Shown: positions 12,738-15,671 of the stretch, piece after piece
How the letters are laid out: the number at the start of each line of letters is the position of its first letter
Position numbering within the stretch: the first letter of the stretch is position 1
Assembly (NCBI GenBank): GCA_029098205.1
Contig: JAQXNW010000036.1
Coordinates: 1 to 15,671, forward strand
Source of the DNA: Eubacteriales bacterium
GTDB lineage: Bacteria > Bacillota > Clostridia > Peptostreptococcales > Anaerovoracaceae
Reading direction: 5' to 3'
DNA length: 15,671 nt
Translations under genes and position numbers: made by a program
Notes under the pieces: generated by a model
Told to the model about the DNA's origin: nothing
Databases searched by the model: none
Seen by the model: only the letters and a program-made list of their open reading frames with translations

Positions 12738-13997
12738 ATGGGTATGACGATGACACAGAAAATCCTGGCGGATCACGCCGGAGTTCATTCTGTGAAAGCC
12801 GGTGAATTGATTCAGGCGAGACTCGACCTCGTTCTCGCAAATGACATCACTGGTCCGGTTTCCATCAAGGAATTTGAAAGCGCCGGATTTTCGGATGTAT
12901 TCGACAAGAGCCGCATCGCGCTGGTTATGGACCATTTTGTCCCGAATAAAGACATCAAGAGCGCGGAAAGCTGCAAAAAATGCAGAACCTTTGCCCGCCG
13001 GTTCGCCATCGACCATTATTACGATGTTGGAGAAATGGGAATTGAACACGCGCTTCTCCCGGAAAAAGGACTGGTATCCGCCGGCGACGCAGTCATTGGC
13101 GCAGATTCCCATACATGTACATATGGAGCACTTGGTGCCTTCTCCACAGGTGTAGGTTCTACGGATCTCGCCGCGGGCATCGCGACCGGACAGGCATGGT
13201 TTAAGGTGCCGTCCGCGATCCGGTTCAACTTAACCGGCTCCTTCGGTCCGTTTGTAAGCGGCAAGGATCTGATCCTTTATATCATCGGCATGATCGGCGT
13301 AGACGGCGCGCTGTACCGTTCGATGGAGTTCACAGGTCCAGGCGTCGCATCTCTCACGATGGATGACCGCTTCACGATCTGCAACATGGCGATCGAGGCC
13401 GGCGCGAAAAACGGCATCTTCCCGGTGGATGACAAAACCGAAGCCTATCTCAAAGAGCATTCTGCACGCCCGATCCGGAAATTCTCTGCTGATGAGGATG
13501 CAGAATATGAAGAAACCTATGAAATTGATCTTTCGAAGGTTCCTTCAACCGTTTCCTTCCCTCACCTTCCGGAAAATACCAAGCCTGTTTCGGAGGCAAA
13601 GGGCATCGCGATCGATCAGGTCGTCATCGGTTCCTGCACGAACGGAAGACTGAGCGACATGGAGAAAGCTGCTGAAATCCTGAAGGGGCATCACATTGCG
13701 AAAGGAATCCGCGGCATTATCATTCCGGCGACAATGAGTATTTACAGAGAATGCATGCATCGTGGATACACAGACATCTTTCTGGACGCAGGCTGCATCG
13801 TTTCGACGCCGACCTGCGGACCCTGCCTCGGCGGATACATGGGAATCTTAGCGGAAGGCGAACGCTGCGTCTCCACGACAAACCGGAACTTCGTAGGAAG
13901 AATGGGTGCAAAGACATCTGAAGTTTATTTAGCGAGCCCGGAGGTCGCCGCCGCATCGGCAATCCGCGGAGAAATCGCAGATCCGAAAGAACTGTAA
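12738..13997 (+). CDS. leuC: 3-isopropylmalate dehydratase large subunit
   Basis: LeuC pairs with LeuD to isomerise 2-isopropylmalate to 3-isopropylmalate with a [4Fe-4S] cluster. It belongs to the aconitase superfamily. Seen are VIGADSHTCTYGALGAFSTGVGSTD, and the three cluster cysteines C300 (VIGSCTNGR), C360 and C363 (TPTCGPCLGG). The length of 419 residues fits the family's short, split-subunit type. Start choice: two in-frame ATGs lie close together. AGGAGG (12723-12728) is nine bases before the ATG at 12738 but only three before that at 12732, so 12738 is preferred; the 12732 start would add two residues. leuA ends 18 bases before it and leuD begins 17 bases after it, so it is in the same operon. 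Confidence 0.96.
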   Translation: MGMTMTQKILADHAGVHSVKAGELIQARLDLVLANDITGPVSIKEFESAGFSDVFDKSRIALVMDHFVPNKDIKSAESCKKCRTFARRFAIDHYYDVGEMGIEHALLPEKGLVSAGDAVIGADSHTCTYGALGAFSTGVGSTDLAAGIATGQAWFKVPSAIRFNLTGSFGPFVSGKDLILYIIGMIGVDGALYRSMEFTGPGVASLTMDDRFTICNMAIEAGAKNGIFPVDDKTEAYLKEHSARPIRKFSADEDAEYEETYEIDLSKVPSTVSFPHLPENTKPVSEAKGIAIDQVVIGSCTNGRLSDMEKAAEILKGHHIAKGIRGIIIPATMSIYRECMHRGYTDIFLDAGCIVSTPTCGPCLGGYMGILAEGERCVSTTNRNFVGRMGAKTSEVYLASPEVAAASAIRGEIADPKEL

Positions 13998-14014
13998 CAG
14001 AAAGAGAGAGAGCT

Positions 14015-14515
14015 ATGAAAAAGGCAGAAGGAACCGTTATCAAATACGGCGATAATGTAGATACCGACGTAATCATTCCGGCACGCTATCTGAATACGCA
14101 GGATCCGAAAGAACTCGCAAGCCACTGCATGGAAGACATCGATACGTCCTTTGTCACCCGTGTAAAAGAAGGCGATGTCATGGTCGCCGGAGATAATTTC
14201 GGATGCGGATCATCCAGAGAGCATGCGCCGATCGCCATTAAAGCGAGCGGAATCAGCTGCGTCATCGCGGCGACTTTTGCGCGGATCTTCTACAGAAACT
14301 CCATCAATATCGGTCTTCCGATCATGGAATGCCCGGATGCTTCCCGGGAAATTCAGGAAGGAGACGATGTCTCCATCGACTTTGACTCCGGAGTGATCAC
14401 AGACAATACCACCGGAAAAACATTCCAGGCCGCCCCGTTTCCGGAATTCATACAAGAAATTATCGCGGAAGGCGGTCTCCTGAACAGTATTAAGAATAAA
14501 CAGAAGGAGGATTAG
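14015..14515 (+). CDS. leuD: 3-isopropylmalate dehydratase small subunit
   Basis: LeuD is the swivel-domain partner of LeuC and completes the substrate site of isopropylmalate isomerase. The 166-residue chain matches the short archaeal/clostridial-type small subunit. It has DTDVIIPARYLNT (16-28), the substrate-loop region, and GDNFGCGSSREHAP (59-72), the family hallmark. The ATG is preceded by a GAGAGAG run two bases away, a less ideal ribosome site than those of its neighbours. The stop is two bases before leuB, whose ribosome site AAGGAGG lies inside the last codons of leuD, so translation of the two is probably coupled. Confidence 0.96.
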   Translation: MKKAEGTVIKYGDNVDTDVIIPARYLNTQDPKELASHCMEDIDTSFVTRVKEGDVMVAGDNFGCGSSREHAPIAIKASGISCVIAATFARIFYRNSINIGLPIMECPDASREIQEGDDVSIDFDSGVITDNTTGKTFQAAPFPEFIQEIIAEGGLLNSIKNKQKED

Positions 14516-14517
14516 TT

Positions 14518-15594
14518 ATGCAGTTTAAAATCGCGGTTGTTCCAGGCGACGGAATCGGTCCTGACGTCACGAGAGAAGCTATAAAAGTCATGAACCGGAT
14601 CGGGAAAGTCTACGGACATACTTTTGAATTTCAAACCGTATTGGCCGGCGGCGCGGCGATTGACACCTATGACGAATGCCTCCCACAGAATACGATCGAT
14701 GTATGCAAAGCGTCGGACGCAGTGCTTCTCGGCGCGGTAGGCGGTCCGAAATGGGATGCCCTTCCCGGAAATCAGCGTCCGGAAGCCGCGCTTCTCGGAC
14801 TTCGGAAATCTCTGGGGCTTTATGCGAACATCCGCCCCGCCATGGTTTTTGAGCAGCTGGCTTCCGCTTCTCCGCTCAAGCCGGAAATCATCGGATCCGG
14901 CCTTGATATCGTCATCGTCCGGGAACTTACAGGCGGCATCTACTTCGGAGAGCGCGGCGAGAAAGAAACCGAGCTCGGACACGCGGCCTATGATGTGGAA
15001 TGCTATTCGGTCGGAGAAATCCGCCGGATCGCGAAAATCGCGTTCGAAATGGCGATGAAGAGAAAGAAGAAAGTCGCGAGCATCGATAAATCAAATGTTC
15101 TTCTCAGCTCCCGCCTTTGGCGAAAGACCGTTACAGAAGTCGCCGAAGACTATCCGGAAGTGGAGCTCAAGCATTTCTATGTAGATAATGCAAGCATGCA
15201 GCTGATCCGCGATCCGAATCAGTTTGATGTAATCTGCACAACCAATATGTTCGGAGACATTTTGAGCGACGAAGCGAGCCAGATCACCGGTTCCATCGGT
15301 ATGCTGCCTTCCGCTTCCCTTTCCGACGGAAGCTTCGGCATGTATGAGCCTGTGCATGGATCCGCACCGGATATCGCGGGAAAGAATCTGGCGAACCCGA
15401 TCGCGACGATTCTTTCCGTTTCTATGATGCTCAGGGACAGCTTCAACCTCGTAAAAGAATCCAAAGCCATCGAAAACGCGGTCTCCCGTTTCCTTGAAGA
15501 AGGATACCGGACCGGAGACATTGCGCGCGGCGAAGCGAAGAAGATTACAGGAACTGTCGAAACAGGCGATTTAATCACAAGCTTTATTGAGTAA
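14518..15594 (+). CDS. leuB: 3-isopropylmalate dehydrogenase
   Basis: LeuB oxidises and decarboxylates 3-isopropylmalate with NAD+ to 2-ketoisocaproate, the last step before transamination to leucine. The 358-residue protein is full length. Seen are VVPGDGIGPDV at the N-terminus, LLGAVGGPKWD, the substrate arginines in LRKSLGLYANIRP and RELTGGIYFGE, catalytic Y142 and K191, the metal-binding aspartates in MFGDILSDEAS, and the cofactor segment VHGSAPDIAGKNLANP. The loop sequences fit isopropylmalate rather than isocitrate or tartrate dehydrogenase, and the leu operon context agrees. AAGGAGG (14504-14510) sits seven bases before the ATG, overlapping the end of leuD. It is the last complete gene in the window; the operon may continue beyond it. 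Confidence 0.97.
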   Translation: MQFKIAVVPGDGIGPDVTREAIKVMNRIGKVYGHTFEFQTVLAGGAAIDTYDECLPQNTIDVCKASDAVLLGAVGGPKWDALPGNQRPEAALLGLRKSLGLYANIRPAMVFEQLASASPLKPEIIGSGLDIVIVRELTGGIYFGERGEKETELGHAAYDVECYSVGEIRRIAKIAFEMAMKRKKKVASIDKSNVLLSSRLWRKTVTEVAEDYPEVELKHFYVDNASMQLIRDPNQFDVICTTNMFGDILSDEASQITGSIGMLPSASLSDGSFGMYEPVHGSAPDIAGKNLANPIATILSVSMMLRDSFNLVKESKAIENAVSRFLEEGYRTGDIARGEAKKITGTVETGDLITSFIE

Positions 15595-15606
15595 TAAATA
15601 TAAGTA

Positions 15607-15631
15607 ATGGGACTCGAATCCGCAATCCCAT
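15607..15631 (+). other. Short inverted repeat after leuB
   Basis: ATGGGA (15607-15612) and TCCCAT (15626-15631) can form a 6-bp stem around a 13-base loop. No T-run follows on either strand, so it is not a convincing terminator. The remaining 40 bases to the window edge are purine-rich (GAGACGGGGG and an A-run) and hold no gene that I can see. Confidence 0.3.
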
Positions 15632-15671
15632 GAAGAATGCAGAAGAGACGGGGGCAAAACGGAAAAAAAAA

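Noticed and set aside
15607..15631. Minus-strand GGATTCGAGTCCC, which resembles a tRNA T-arm, possibly a tRNA fragment or attachment site
   Set aside because: The 5-bp T-stem cannot form around the loop and no D-arm, anticodon arm or acceptor stem is found nearby. The match is explained by a simple ATGGGA/TCCCAT inverted repeat.
1..15671. Very frequent CCGG/TCCGGA words, considered as repeats or restriction-related signals
   Set aside because: They fall mostly inside coding frames and follow from use of CCG, CGG and GGA/GAA codons. No ordered spacing or longer repeat unit was seen, and I could not run a count against a background model.

Overview
The window reads as a chromosomal segment of a Gram-positive, low-to-mid GC bacterium of the Bacillota, most likely class Clostridia. 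Three things point there: strong purine-rich Shine-Dalgarno sites before nearly every gene, a T-box (tRNA-sensing) leader before leucine biosynthesis genes, and the rnc-smc gene pair with plsX just upstream. I cannot name a genus. Every gene is recognisable, and I see no insertion sequence, CRISPR array, prophage, tRNA or rRNA.

Left part (1-10330, all minus strand): reading in the direction of transcription (right to left) come an ornithine carbamoyltransferase (argF/arcB), valyl-tRNA synthetase (valS, closed by a clear terminator), a GNAT acetyltransferase overlapping a fused ThrE-type threonine/serine exporter, then glyA, plsX, rnc and the 5' third of smc, which leaves the window. glyA has its own extended -10 promoter just downstream of the exporter. 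glyA/plsX overlap by one base and rnc/smc are one base apart, so these are probably translationally coupled. A long imperfect hairpin lies between plsX and rnc, where acpP is often found in relatives.

Centre (10331-10994): a divergent control region. Leftward is the argF promoter with two tandem ArgR-box-like palindromes directly upstream. Rightward is a near-consensus promoter followed by a leader of about 430 nt containing a complete T-box riboswitch (CTC leucine specifier, TGGTACC bulge, competing antiterminator and terminator), then a possible second promoter that would bypass the T-box.

Right part (10995-15594, plus strand): a compact leuA-leuC-leuD-leuB operon encoding the full route from 2-ketoisovalerate to 2-ketoisocaproate. 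LeuA is the long, yeast/actinobacterial-type isopropylmalate synthase with its regulatory domain. Leucine supply would therefore be sensed twice: as uncharged tRNA-Leu at the leader, and probably as free leucine on LeuA.

Several starts are set here from ribosome-binding sites rather than from the longest open frame: glyA at 4370, the GNAT gene at 6243, valS at 9089, argF at 10330, leuA at 10995 and leuC at 12738. I found no clearly undescribed system. The best leads are regulatory: the plsX-rnc hairpin, the structured valS leader without a T-box motif, the tandem Arg boxes, and the 5' extension and second promoter around the leu T-box.
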